This document shows, piece by piece, positions 22,455 to 35,321 of a stretch of DNA of 64,000 nucleotides (within the stretch, counting starts at the first letter, position 1; each line of letters starts with the position of its first letter). The notes beneath the pieces were generated by a model. That model ran no database searches. It was not told the origin of the DNA and saw only the letters and a program-made list of their open reading frames with translations. The stretch is from Utricularia gibba (taxonomy: Eukaryota > Streptophyta > Magnoliopsida > Lamiales > Lentibulariaceae). The stretch is from NCBI GenBank assembly GCA_002189035.1, contig NEEC01000021.1, positions 1,240,001 through 1,304,000 on the forward strand, in the 5' to 3' direction. Both the position numbers and the translations under genes were made by a program.

Positions 22455-24206
22455 TCCGTGACGTCTGTAAACCCTGCAGACAAACTACAAGAACTCAGAA
22501 AACATCATCAGAGAAGCAAAGATTAGATTTTTAGAAACTGAAACCCAGAAAAACCTTTCAAACTAATCCCCAAACGGAAACCCACGAAGAACTCCTATGC
22601 GGGAACTAAGTAGTAGATTCGAAGAAATGAAAAATCAAGTCTTTAACAGACAGAAACCCACAACGTGATTCATCTGCCTGCAAAGAAACGAGACGAGCGA
22701 GACATATCGGTGACAGAGGCGCTAAGAAACGAGACGAGCGAGACAGGGCTCATTAATGACGAGAAGAGAAGCAGATATAGAAGCAATGGAGACGAATTCC
22801 AGCACGTCTCATGGAAGTGAAAATACTCCTAAAATGTTGCCTCAAGACTATTAATTTTTTTTCGCTCTGGTGAAAACTCCACCACAAAAACAAACAAGCT
22901 GACGAGCCTCCATCTCCATTCCCATGATGAGAGGAGAGGAAGCTTTCATGGTTGAAAAGTATGCTGGGGCTTCTTCTGCCAACGCTGTCGTCTCTTACAC
23001 ATTGTTATTAAGTTGACGGCAGGGGCAATTTCTGTCACAGTCTATTTATATTCTTAAAAAATAATATCAATATTATATTCAATTATTTTAAAAAAATAAA
23101 CCTGATTTCACTCATTATTAAAAAAATTCAATTATAATCTATGATATTGAAATCATTAGTAAAATAATATAGGATAAATCATAAGCCCAATCAAATGACA
23201 CCTAACATGCTAGAAGATTGATTGGTTGATGGTGCATTTTATTTGGATTTAAATAAATTTTATGTATTGAGATTAATTTTTTTAAGTATTATGTTAGCTA
23301 TAGGGATTAGAAATGATATCAAATGGTATTAAGTAAAATAAAAGAGGGATGTAATTTTAAATAAACCTATGTACATGAGATTAAAAAAAGATTGTATAAT
23401 TTCAGATTTATTTAAATCTATCAACTAAACATCTTATAATTTATAATAATACTTTAAACTTTTATAATCCAATAAGCCAAATACACCCTTACAATTCCAA
23501 TCATCCAATAATTTAATCAATAGTAACTATCACTTATATTCATTATGATAAAATAATTGATATAGGAATAAATCCAATTGAATGATCTATTTGGATAAAT
23601 CATATAATTATTCACATTTTCAAAATTCCTATAATAATCATAATAGAATTATAAAGAATATATATACTTATGTATAATAAATTACAAAATGTTTAAGCTA
23701 ATATTCACGATGCTGTGAACCAACTATATCTTCAAATTCAACAAAATTTTGTGATAAGATTTTTGTTATTTGTACCTAAAATTTGGCAAATATAATGATA
23801 CTTTTGCTAGGATTATATTAAGTTCGTATTTTGTATAATTTGAAGTGACGATTATTACACTGTATTAACATCTCACATGATTCTAAATAACGCTGCTCCT
23901 ATCGCGTTTTATATGATGCACCGTTATAACGGTCTTAATGTCAAAATCAGTTAGTTTTAGTAACAAGAAAAGATTAAATATGAAATTTCATAAATTTGAA
24001 GGTAAAATGTTTACAAAAAATAAGTTAAAGAATATATGACACAATTTTAAAACATATGAATTAAACCAAATCGTACCCCCAAACTCAGTTCACCCCAAGA
24101 TAGATAAATGATGCACCGACGAGGTATGCAAAATAAATAAGGAATGAGGTGGTTGGGCTGTGATCACTGAGCTCATGCTGCTGCTTTCCTGTCCACAGCT
24201 ACTCCA
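22455..24206. other. ABCC leader/promoter and AT-rich spacer
   Basis: 22455-22990 is the likely 5' leader and promoter of the - strand ABCC gene. It contains a perfect 22-bp direct repeat (22683-22704 and 22724-22745, core GAAACGAGACGAGCGAGACA). From 22990 on I see only AT-rich spacer without a gene. Confidence 0.55.
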
Positions 24207-24292
24207 GGAATGAATGAATGAATGAATGAAGGAATGAATGAATGAATGAATGAATGAATGAATGAATGAATGAATGAATGAATGAATGAATG
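24207..24292. repeat. (AATG)n microsatellite
   Basis: About 21 copies of the tetramer AATG occur with one internal variation (GAAGG near 24229). Open frames through it (FIHS repeats on the - strand) are composition artefacts. Confidence 0.95.
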
Positions 24293-24499
24293 GCCACCAC
24301 AGAACCAGCTGCTGCTGCTGCAATAATTAAATATTGGATTGGTGGTTGTAGACCTGAACGGTAGTTGGAGGAATGCTGTTGGTATTGGTATTGGTGTTCC
24401 CCAAACCCCTCCTTCATAACCAACCGCTGCCCTTTTCGTGACGTGTGTGCCTCATTATCATATCCAACACAAATGTAAACCTATGATTGGCCCTCCACC

Positions 24500-24970
24500 G
24501 ATCCGGTTTCGAAACCGCTTTGACCGGTCGATATATAGATATATTATATTAAAATTTATATTATTATTATTATTATATAATAAAAGTACAAACATAATAA
24601 CTTAAATCATTATTTGTCATCTATAGATATAAAGATTATTAAACATTATTATTAAGTTTTTATTAAATCAAACATTGAGCATAAAAAACTGAAAAATGCA
24701 TTGATTTTAAAAATCATTTACATACAATTGCAAGAACAAAACAAGTATTGAAAAATTAGCAAATTAAGAATTGATAGTGCGCAATATTTATTCAAGAGCT
24801 ATAAATAATACTAAAATCTATAAATAAACAATATTTGATAAAAGCAATGGCAGTACTGCTTTTAATTAAAAAATGCTAAAAAATTGGTATCTGATTGACC
24901 GGTTAACCGGTAAAACAAGAAAAACTGGTTAACCGGATTGACTCGCCGGTTAATCGGCCGAGCCACAATC
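24500..24970. mobile_element. Possible degenerate non-autonomous transposon with ACCGGTT-rich ends
   Basis: The left side has CCGGTTTCGAAACCG and TTGACCGGTC (about 24502-24532). The right side has ATTGACCGGTTAACCGGTAA, including a perfect 14-bp palindrome ACCGGTTAACCGGT at 24898-24911, then CTGGTTAACCGGATTGACTC. The interior is AT-rich and non-coding. No clear target-site duplication was found, so the assignment is tentative. Confidence 0.3.
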
Positions 24971-26395
24971 ACAGATGTGAACCACTACCTAGACGCGTAA
25001 TTGGTTCCCATTCAGATTCAATTCCAGAATATGAGCATACGATTGGGTCGTTTTGATATATTTGGCACTGTCAAAACCGACCGGTTTACGTTGAAAACCA
25101 TGAATCATACGATTGTATTAAAATATTAAAAAAAATCAAAATATTCATTAAAATATGAGACGAATTAATAGATTTGATAGTTATTTATGATTATATCATT
25201 GCATCATAAATCTTGAACATCGACAATGTATCGTTTTTTATAATGTATTTTCTAGTCAATCATGATTCTTAAGAATAACTAGAATCAATTTTAGACATTC
25301 ATAACAATTGTTAAATATGTATAAAAGCAGTTTTATAAAATAAAAATTCATTCACAAGCACTCATAACATCTAATGTGAGTGCCTGGAAAACACATTAAT
25401 AATAATTGTTTGGTTTTCGATTTCGATTTGGTTCCAATTCCGAACTGAAATCATTGGGTTCGATTTCAGTTTTGATCTAGTTCAAGGTTTAAAAATTTGA
25501 TTCGGAACCAAAACTAAAACTGTAATCTACAATGAATCACGATTTAAAAAAACCGTTCGATTGCGAACCTAAACCAAACAATTTGTAATCGATTGCACTT
25601 GTAACTCTATCAGTACCCTGCGTAACAGACTACAAAAACCATATTTTGAAATGATCATAGTTCATTCTTTCAAAATATTTTATTAATGAGTAAAATTACT
25701 TAATTTTAAAAACCATGTTTTGAATCGATGATAGTACATTCTTTCAAAATGTTAAATTAATAAGATTACTTAATCTTAAACTCTGTTTTGATATAAGTTT
25801 TATTTAACATAATTTCTCAAAAAACATGTTTCTAGAAAAGTATTTTTAAAAATTAAAAATCAAGATTTTTAGCATTTAAAATTAAAATATTATTAAATTT
25901 TTTAGACTATCAACATTCTCTATTTATTCAAACAAAGTCAGAAATTTTCAAATTATAAATTATATAATTTTAAAAACATAATAATCACACCTTAATATGT
26001 GAACTTTTTAAAATAAAAAGCATCCATAACTTTTACTCTAATTGAAGTGATTATTTTTTTCAAAAACAACTCTATTATCCATTACGCACAAATTCTATCA
26101 ATTAACTTTTATTTTTTTCAAAAATATTTTTCGAAAATACGTTTTGAAAAACTGTGCTAAACTAACTGAATACTAATAGATCCGACAAGGAAGAAGAGCA
26201 AGAGGAATCGGTGAGAAACAAAGGAGAGTGACTTGACATCAGATAATGTGCAAGATGGAACAGGGAACCTAATGCTCATGATAGATGAGATTGTCATCAA
26301 CCCCGTGAATGAAGAATCTGGTTTCAGGCAGACATGAACAAGAGTCGTAATGTTACCAGGAAAAAGCCTCCAGTCACTGGAATGTGGTTCTGGGC
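24971..26395. other. AT-rich spacer with a dispersed repeat
   Basis: No gene is seen. About 25430-25625 (on the - strand) is a relative of the repeat in beta-glucosidase intron 10. The last 230 bp is the 3' UTR side of the p23 gene. Confidence 0.55.
25430..25625 (-). repeat. Dispersed repeat copy (same family as 2887-3120)
   Basis: Read on the - strand it contains TAGAGTTACAAGTGCAATCG, GGTTTTTTTAAATCGTG and GGTTCCGAATCAAATTTTTA, in the same order as in the other two copies. It is non-coding. Confidence 0.5.
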
Positions 26396-27831
26396 TTAGC
26401 TTGTTGCAGGCTTGGCATCGCTTCCGGAGTGTTCTCCCTTCACTTGCTCCTCGTCTTTCTCGTCTGGCTTGCTGATCTCTGCAACCCAAAGATCATACTC
26501 ATCAGACTCATTCCCTTCCCTTGATGAGGGATTGAAGCGGAAGATGTTCCTCAGGGAGTAGTGAATTTAATGATCTAGGGGTGTTTGTTTCTCACAGAAG
26601 CTGGTTTAGTTAACTGACTACCTTCGTTATCATCGCTGTCCTCAAGTTCATCTCCCATGGCGTCGTCTCCAAGCCCACCCATGTCACCGAATTTCTGATG
26701 GGAGACAACATGTGAGTATTTCTAGGGGAGGAGCTTGTGAAGATAAACTAGGAAGAGAAAAATGTTACCGAGAAATCCATTCCACCCATATCGAAATCAC
26801 CTGCTGCTCCTGATGAAAATGGAAGGCATTGTGTTTCTTATGCAAAGGCACGAGATGACAAACAGTTCGAATCCACATTGTGCGTACCGGCATCGTCGTC
26901 CTCATCCACCCACTTGTCCCAATCCACCTTCACGTAATGAGGGGCCTTTCCATCACCACGCAGTAGCTTCTTCCACCACTTCTTCTCTGCTTTCTCCAGA
27001 ATGCAGATGATGCTTCTAACGCCTATGTTTATTTTGCTCTCCTGGTGAATGCAAAACCAGATCAAAAAAAGGAGAACAGGAGCTATAAATAATGTCAAGC
27101 CAGACCAGATGACATTCCACACAATTTGAAAAGGCTGGAGATAGATAAAGTAGAAGAAACAGAGAAATGCTTAGTATTCATCACTGCATCACGGCCAAAA
27201 AAAGAGACCTAGCCATAGCATAGCTACGCAAAAGCTTGTTTGGCATCCCATTTTAAAAGATATCCCCTACGATACACGTGTCAGACATCACGAACACTTC
27301 ATCAAACTTGGCACCATTTGGATTTCCAAATGGCCTAAAATCAAGAAAGGCGTAGCATTTCGAGCCTGTGCACTACAAAATGACACAAGGAGGTATCTCA
27401 CCTCGGCATTGATTTTTTCCAGAAGAGTTAGATTGAGCTCATAGAGATGGCTGTCGGTGCCAGCAGTGGCAGAAAATGTGAACGTCCCATCTGGGTCCAC
27501 ATTGACCTTTGCGTTTTTAGTATCAGGAAGCAAGATAGTAAGATATACAACTTCCTCCCTTTCTGCCCACTTCACCTCAGGGTGCCGGCTGCAAAACAGG
27601 TGTAAAGCACAAGTCTTTCAGTCTTCCCAAAACTCCCAATATCAGAAAATCAGTTTCCCCAAGAACTAGCACCACAAGGAGCCTAAACAGATACAGTCCA
27701 ACTAGATTCTGAACAGTTTAATGCAGAAGACACGAGTAAAAATCATAAACCACTCAGTTTTCTCATAGAAGGTGGCGTATCGGGAACATCAACAACATAA
27801 CAAGGCACCAAATTACCTCATTCTCACGCTG
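26396..27831 (-). CDS. p23-like HSP90 co-chaperone (CS domain), six exons
   Basis: p23 binds the closed ATP state of HSP90 and tunes its cycle in cytosol and nucleus. Exons in transcript order: 27831-27827 (only ATGAG), 27588-27402, 27041-26888, 26800-26769, 26694-26622, 26478-26396; 177 residues. The protein starts MSRHPEVKWAER and has the CS-domain strands VVYLTILLPDTKNAKVNVDP, TFTFSA, YELNLTLLEKINAEESK and VRSIICILEKAEKKWWKKLL, then HYVKVDWDKWVDEDDD. The tail is Gly/Met/Asp-rich (DMGGMDF, FGDMGGLGDDAMGDELED) and ends DAKPATS, as in plant p23 proteins. The 5-nt first coding exon is supported by phase and by the conserved MSRHPEVKWA start. The gene looks intact. Confidence 0.92.
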
Positions 27832-28145
27832 TTTGACGAAGAGTTGGAGGCGAGGAGAGGCAGCGCGAGTGATTCTGGAGAACCCTAAAAGCAGCAGATG
27901 GCCTTTTTCAATGGGTACAAAGTAGAATTACGATTATGCCCTCCCCTGGAAACCTATTATAATAATATTTTTTATTACGGCGGAGGAGGAACCGTTCTGA
28001 TCCTTCGGAGGAAGATGACACCTGCGAATTGCAGAAGAAAAATTGGTTCTTTGTACCAATGGATTGGTTGTACGGAGTTTGCTCATTTTGATCTCCCGCG
28101 GTTCGAGGATGGGAGTGCTGTAGTCCACTGGATGCATCATGGGTC

Positions 28146-28322
28146 ATGCGTTTCAGCCACGGCGGTTATCAGATAACGGCGAAGATTCCAGTTCTTCCGA
28201 CGCCGGAATCTTTGGTACGGTTGCGTGATGTGGGGCAAGGCATCATTGGGTCGCAAATCTGGGATGACGAAGAAATCTCCAAAAGAGCATTGGAAGTTTG
28301 CGACGAACAGCAGCGCTCTTGA
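28146..28322 (+). CDS. Short ORF of unknown function (58 codons)
   Basis: A GC-richer open frame begins MRFSHGGYQITAKIPVLP, continues TPESLVRLRDVGQGIIGSQI and ends QQRS. Its composition is more coding-like than that of the AT-rich flanks, and it lies about 0.3 kb upstream of the divergent p23 gene. I do not recognise the family. It could be the first exon of a longer gene, a gene relic or chance. The next 240 bp (28323-28560) is also GC-richer and rich in Lys/Arg codons, but has no clear exon continuation. Confidence 0.3.
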   Translation: MRFSHGGYQITAKIPVLPTPESLVRLRDVGQGIIGSQIWDDEEISKRALEVCDEQQRS

Positions 28323-29559
28323 CTTACAGTCACACTTCAGAGTTTGATTTACAGAGAGGCCACAAGACGAAGATGACCCCTTGTTTCTGCTTCAATGGCA
28401 CACGAGCCTGACATTGAAAGCAGCAAGAAGAAGAAGAACCCATAGGAGGCACGGCTTCACCGACTCATCTTCGACAAAGCTCTGGAGCACGCGACTGGTA
28501 CACCTAACAGCGAGCCACACCATGTGTAGTGTAGCGAACGTTATGGTTTCAGATCTATTTTTAAATCAATGAACTATGATGTTATTATCGAAGTTTGGAA
28601 AAACATTTAAAATAACGAACTCCACAATCTCAAACAACTAGTGATTGGAAAAATATTTTTTAAATTTATATAAATTTAAAAAATACTTAAAAAATGATAT
28701 ATTTCGTAAATAATCACAACGGTTTATATAAGTATTTAAAAATTAATTTTTTAAAACACCATCTAATTTTAATTCCACTTCTATTCAACATTTTCAATTT
28801 CGATTTCAATTCGATTCAAAGTTTAAAAATTCGATTTTGATTCGAAACCAAAAACAAAATCAACATTAAATTACAATTCATGAATCCACAATTCAAAAAA
28901 ATCATTTGATCCCGAATTAAAATCGATCATTTGAAACCGATCGCATCTCTATTCTGGATGTTTTGAATAATTTATTTTTGAAAAATTATAAGTTATTTTT
29001 TTTATAAAAATTTTAATTTTTTTGAAAACTTTATTAAATAAAGGCTAAAGTTTCTTTGGCAACAAAAGAACACATTGGATTCTCCAAAATCTGCCTCATT
29101 CTGCAAAAAATTTATTCAAATCTACAAAATGTACCTTCTGTTGGGGATAAATGAAGTTTGATCTCCAACTCACTTCAACTTACTTATAACAGAGGAATAA
29201 TTCACACAAAACTCAAGGATGTACATGTTATGATCCTCCCAGATTTAGTTAGCTGAAGACAAGTAAGGACTGGTTGGGTCCCTTGAGGGGCAGAATCCAC
29301 TGTGAGCAACAGAACCTGGGATGGAATATGAAAGTCATGTACAAGCAACTGCAGATCAAGAATCCATATGCGGCAATGGAGAGCGAATGTTACCTGAGGG
29401 AGATGGTGAAGCTCGCTTCGAGCCAATGGCTGGATTCGATCCCGTTTGCATATGAAACAGCTCATGTATAGTTTGAACTCATCGACCCTTGAAAGTGTCC
29501 ATACAGAATGCAAGGTATCTTGAGTTGCAACTGCACAGATGCTTTCTGTGATGCTGGCA
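28323..29559. other. Spacer; 3' side of the CW gene
   Basis: No firm gene is seen. About 28770-28960 holds the third copy of the dispersed repeat. The last 400 bp is likely the 3' UTR of the - strand CW-domain gene. Confidence 0.5.
28770..28960 (-). repeat. Dispersed repeat copy (same family as 2887-3120)
   Basis: On the - strand it reads TAGAGATGCGATCGGTTTCA, then GATCGATTTTAATTC, then TGATTTTTTTGAATTG, then GGTTTCGAATCAAAATCG. It is collinear with the copy in beta-glucosidase intron 10. Confidence 0.55.
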
Positions 29560-32500
29560 TCAGCTATTGAGAGCTTCCATGGCTAGTCGAACAAGACGAA
29601 GGAAGCCTTCGACATCTAGGAATGTATAGTCAAGAGCCTTCCTGAGGGAAGACAGCGCCTCTTCATTTGAGGTTTCTGATAATCTTGACAAAGCAGTTGC
29701 GAACGCGAGCCTTGATTTCTTTGAAGCTTCCATTGCAAAGTTAACATTTTGTGCCTGTAGCTCATGACCATGAGACTCAAAAAGGCTATATGAAGAACTC
29801 CAGAGAATGATTACACACCGAGCTGCACTTACAAAGTCCAGAAGATGCGTGAAACATGCGCGATTCCGTGAACTAATAACATGGCCCCCGGAAACATGAG
29901 GAGAACCTCCAACCCTCGCCAAAGTGCCTTTTTCTGGGGCACCAGCACTTTGATGGTTCAGGTTGTCAACATCAGAGGCAGATGAGGAAGGTGACTCCCC
30001 TGAAAAGGGTGAAAGAGAAATGTAAATAACACTCCCAAATACATCACTGATTTGACAAATAAAACTACCCAAATAATTATATCAGACCATGGGTGCAGTG
30101 CAGATGAACACTAAGAACAGGAAAGAAAAAATAAAACTTTACCAGGGGCAGCTATCTGTAGAGCAGATTGTAACTCATTTCTGTCCCTGCTTGCACTATG
30201 ATTATTAGAATACACCACTCGCATGTAGGCAACTTCAACACACTTATAGGCCAAAGCAGCAGCAGCCATGTCCTCTGATTTCTCATATTCACGTGCACAA
30301 TATCTGAGAGTGAAATATTCCAAAAATCTTAAGTGTATCATTCAGATATTAGAAATGCATACTTGGGAGTAGTAGACCTGGAAATTACTTTTTCGGAGGA
30401 AAAAGACTTTTACATGAAATATTAACCTACATCAATAGAACAAAGGACACTTCGTTCCTCAGAGTAACTTACTCGCAGAGCTTTGCAGTGGAACTGTATA
30501 TATTCATTGAGTTCATGAGCTCATTATGCTTATTGGCTTCCCTTCCCGTTAATTCCATCAATGACGCACCATGGAGAAACTTGAGGGAGGCCTGAATGTA
30601 TAAGCTAATGCCTTCAAGAGATCCAGAATTCTGAAAAAAAATCAAGTTGTGTCACACAGTGTGATGAAAAAGACAAACTCGAAACTGAATTAACAGGATG
30701 TGCACAAACCTTCATACGATCTGCTGTGTGTTTGAGGACCGTTGCTTCTTTCACAATACTATTAGCAACATGACTGGAAGATTCTCTGCGAACGGGACTT
30801 GAACCATCAGCATCCCGAACCTTGTGAGAATTTGGATTAGAGAGCCGAAAGGGTGGACAGTTTGAATTTTCAACATTTATCTTCTCGCCTTGAGCTTTCT
30901 GTGTATTACCACTCTCAGAGGCGTCGGCTGCTGAAATATTTACAACCTTATCTTTCTGAGACTCAGAAACATCCACATGATTGATAGCAGTTTCAGTGTT
31001 AATTCTTGCCAATGGAGGAAGCGGGTTTGACATGGTATTCCCATGGACTTCACTAAATTTACTTTTCTGGGACAGCTTCTCAGTATCATGTTCTCGACTA
31101 CCAGGTCCTTTATCCAGGCGTTTCATAGCATCTTGCCCATCATCAACAATTCTCCGGCCTTGTACTTTGGTATTGTCATTTGGTGTCCCACCAGCAGCCT
31201 CCTTACGCGTAATGGACTTCTCACCCCTGCTGGTAGTGCCAGACTTATCATCGTGCTTGTTTTTTCGGCTCTTTGATTTTTCCTCATATGATTGGTGACG
31301 ATCCATGGAATCATGTGAAGAATCCAAAACCCTGTTGCTAACCCTTTCAAAGTCATGATCAGAAGCTTTAGATGTTGCTTTGGAATGTTTCCCCGATTTT
31401 TTCAAGTGCAATCCAGTGTGCTGAGATTGACCGGTATTTGTGCTCCCATCGACCTTACGTTGATCAGAAAGGTTTTGTGCAGCAGACACCTGGGCATTTC
31501 TACTTAAGTGGCCATTAAAACCAGAGAGAGTACCAGCACATGCAAGAGCCTCATTTTTTCTCATCTCTGTTTGACCATTGGATCCTCCATCATCCAAAAG
31601 CCTTCTCGGAATTACAGCAGTCAGAGTCCTGCTATCTTCAACATCAAACTTTCCAACCAAGTTTTTAACTGTTGATGAGACTTTACCAGCATCAGGATAC
31701 CTTAGAGGTGATGAAGAGACTGATTCCACGGGCGAGCCCTTAGCTTCCTGCCCACCAGCACTATTTTTGTGAGAGCCAGATACCTTGGATGAGCTAGAAT
31801 TCGCAGCGGCGAGAGGCTGTAGTTGACCCATTTCACTTTTCAAATAATCCGATGCCTGATTGTTATCTGCATATGCAGCATGGAGCTCATGCTTGGGAAC
31901 TTCACTTTTCCGACCAGTTTCCACATTAGAGCCTTTAGTTGACTTCGAAGCTCTGAGTTTCTTTTCTAAATGAGTTTCAGGATCACGATGTTCCTTTGAT
32001 TTCCTCTTCCTTATAGTGTCTTTCTCATTACGTTTCGCAGAATGAACTGAAGCATTATTTTCAGTACCAGGGGCATATGCTTCTGTCTGCACATCAGAAA
32101 CTAGATTCTTCTTATCCACGGCTGAAACATGGTTTCGGATCTTGTGGCGCTCATTTTCTGATATAGAGGCCTTGCCTCCTTTTAATGAAGACCCCTCATT
32201 GTTACCTACCATCTTTTCATCGTCAAAATGCCTCTCCTCACTCCTGATTCGTTTAGAAGCTTTAGAAGCGTCTACATCATCACGTTTGCTTTTTAAACTG
32301 ATATGTATCCCTGAACAAGACAATCACGCCATTATCTTTATAATTTCATAAAAAAGTATTAGTGTGGTTTGATTTAGATGCTAGTTTGTTGATGTTAAAT
32401 CAAGAAAACCAGTGGCGTACCTCTTTCAGGACAGCTGACAACTGACAGTTTTCTTTTCCTATGTTCAAATTTCTCAGTTCCAGAACTTGATCGGCCCGAG

Positions 32501-35321
32501 AACTGATATCTGCCTGCATCAGTGGAAGGAGAACTATTCCCGCCACTCAAATTACTTCCCTTTCCAGTTGTAATTAGGGTCTTCTTCTTCGAGCTTGAGG
32601 AACGAGTAGAACCATCCACCACAGTTGAATTGGTTGCCTTCGTAGAACCATTCTTTTTCTTTCCATTACTTGTTGTTTTCACAGCAATGCTTGGGTGCTC
32701 CTGATCAGGATATCCAGCAGCAGCTCCCATTGGCGTAACTTCAGAAATTGGGCCAGGAAGCACCACAGAAGGCTGATAAAGGGCTCTTAAGGCATTAGTT
32801 GTATGTTCCTCGGGGATGTAACAGCGATTCATTCCAGGCCTGAGGGAAGCGAATTCAAAAATTATCCATTTTTCATGTATACAGAGATTTGCATATGTAT
32901 TTTGATATCAGAGAATTTCTTCAGCGGTCACCATACTTAAAAGCAATACACATGGAAAGCATGAAACCATTACAAGTGGTAGTTCATTTCAAAAAAAAAA
33001 AAAAAAAAAACTGTACCCAGCAATCAGAAATAAATGTAAACTTACAGCCAGGACAGCATGCTGCATGTCCATTTTTCAGGAAGACTTTTGGGGTCCGTAC
33101 CCAGAGGAAGAAGTCTCCATATATGGCATAGATCACAAGAGACCCAATCTTCATTGACCATGGGCTTTAATCCTGTTGGAGCATCAGTGCTAATCCCATT
33201 CACAACAGGATTGGCTGGATGAGAGCCAATTCTAGGATATTTTTCTTTAGATTGGGGATTCCCCTCCTTGGACATATTATGGTCTTTACTAAAGCTTCTT
33301 CTTACAGGAAGATGATGTTCTTTTAACCTTCCCGCAGATGTCAATTCCCCAGATAGTGATTCATTGTCATCTTCATCATCATCCAATTCCTCATCTCCGA
33401 AAAAGTCTTTGTATCTGTTGGCTGTTTTTTCTTTCTCCTTCTTTGGCTCATGTGAATCATTTTTCAGATCAGCAAAGCAAGCATCAGCAGACTTCTCATC
33501 TTTATGAGCCATGGCCAACCCAACTGCTGACTCATCTTTTCTAGAGCATGCTCCTTGAGAACCTGCAGCCTTAGCTGCCTTTAGCTTTTTCTTGTCCCTT
33601 TGTGATAATTCAACAGAAGGTTTGACATCTTCAGTTCGCACAGATCCTCTGTTATGAAAAACTAACTGCTTTGACATGTCAGGCAGTTCAGCACCACTGC
33701 AAGTTTTCTTCAACTTGGAGCCACTGACTTCAGGCTGATCCAAAGGATGAGGTACTTCAGCTATTTGTGAGACAATAGACGGCGCAGTTGCATTGGCACT
33801 CAAACTTTTGTGCTTGTCATATTCAGAAACATTGCATGATGAACCCAGAGACCTAGCCGAGTTTCCAACTCTTCCATCTCTTAAACTAGGTGCAAAAGGC
33901 ATCTCCTTTCCAGGATCTCTACTAAAATATTCAGAACTGGAAAAACGCCGAGGTTTTAAAGCATTAGAGGCGTCTTCACATAACAAATCATCATCATTAG
34001 TCTCCTGCTCCTTTCTCAAAGGCGTAACAATCTTATCCTCAATACTGTTGATCTGATCGGCTATTTCAGTGGCAGAAGACTTCTTTTCCTGTGGAGCTTT
34101 CTCATTGCTGCTACAAGAATGAAACCCATTGATTAACAAGGCCGACTTCTCTGTGCTCATACGTGTCCTAGCTGTCCTTTGGCTTTCGTGCTTTCCTCCA
34201 CGCATTGTATTCAAGTGAATAAGATCTTCCGATAAAGGGGACAAAAGCACATCTACCGGAAAGGATGTCATCATCTGTCCAAACAACAAATTGGTAAATT
34301 AGATATTTGAAAGATAAGTGCAAACATATAGCAAGTATCACCAGCGTTCACTATTGACCTTAAGAATGCTGGTTGGTGATTCATCTGGCATATTCGTGAT
34401 CTTATGATGTCCCCGTTCACTGGTGGCCGGACTCCCATCAAGTGAAGATGACGGGGAGACAAGACCAAGACCATTGTAGATATCAACATTCTTCTTTGTC
34501 AACAAATTTTCTGAGCCAACCTTGATACGGAGCTTTAAACTATTTATCGGCTTCTCATTTCTTCCACTTTTTGCGGTCGACTTATCAGCATTTCCAGACT
34601 GCAACTTGTCCCTTATGCTAGACACACGTCGTGTAGATGCAGGCTCCCCAGAAACAGCATTTGACTTCCATGCGGGTGAAGCAGCCACAGAAGAAAGTGC
34701 ATTCGGCTTACGCTCCTATAAGAAATGAGAAAAGCAAGATGAGATCCCCTGTTTCCTATGCGCACATCGGTTACATGTGAAAGCTGTTTGTAGATCTCAT
34801 GAAACTATCCAGTTATACCTTTCTAGGAGATTTTTGTGAGCTGTGAACCGCCTCTGGTGGACGCTGATATGTTGGCAAGAACGAACCATAATCACCAAAT
34901 TTTGCCCCTATTGATATTCAAAGATAAGCTGAGTGATCAAATGCCGAACAATGATATATCTTTCAACTAGGTATAAATAGTTTAATTTCCTACTTACCCA
35001 AGTTTTCCACTGAGACTAAACCTTCAAAATCTTTCTGGAGATGGCCCAAAACACTTTGAACTTTCTCACCCTTTTCACAAAGAGTGACACAGATTTCAAT
35101 TGTTGAAAAAACTGACAATGTAACAACAGACAAGTGCAACAACAGACAATATCACAAAGACAACTTACAATGTAAGAGAGAGAATTGATATCAGGGTAAA
35201 CCGCTGAATCCTCATTGCCCCTGTGGTAATTACGAGCCTCCCCTTCTTCAAGTTCCGTCTCTTCCATCTCTGGTACCGGAATCGATCTGTCCCTCCAATC
35301 TTTTCTACTCACGGATATCAT
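29560..35321 (-). CDS. CW-type zinc-finger protein, about 1,533 residues, eleven exons
   Basis: A large nuclear plant protein whose CW domain belongs to a fold that reads methylated histone H3 Lys4. Exons in transcript order: 35321-35169, 35070-34998, 34907-34819, 34715-34359, 34274-33046, 32839-32421, 32310-30710, 30630-30473, 30303-30143, 29999-29833, 29754-29560; phases agree throughout. The N-terminus has acidic MEETELEEGEA, then HLQKDFEGLVSVENLGAKFG and YGSFLPTYQR. The CW domain at about residues 596-642 reads DWVSCDLCHIWRLLPLGTD, then LPEKWTCSMLSWLPGMNRC, split by intron 5. The middle (exons 6-7) is Ser/Lys-rich and probably disordered, with RKRK and KSRKNK nuclear-signal-like clusters. 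The conserved C-terminus includes FLHGASLMEL, YCAREYEKSEDMAAAALAYK and VEGFLRLVRLAMEALNS. ATG at 35321 is used (the codon before is TTG). It is intact. Confidence 0.92.

Noticed and set aside
24090-24423. Open frames with FIHSFIHS repeats on the - strand
   Set aside because: They are produced by the AATG microsatellite, which has no stop in those frames.
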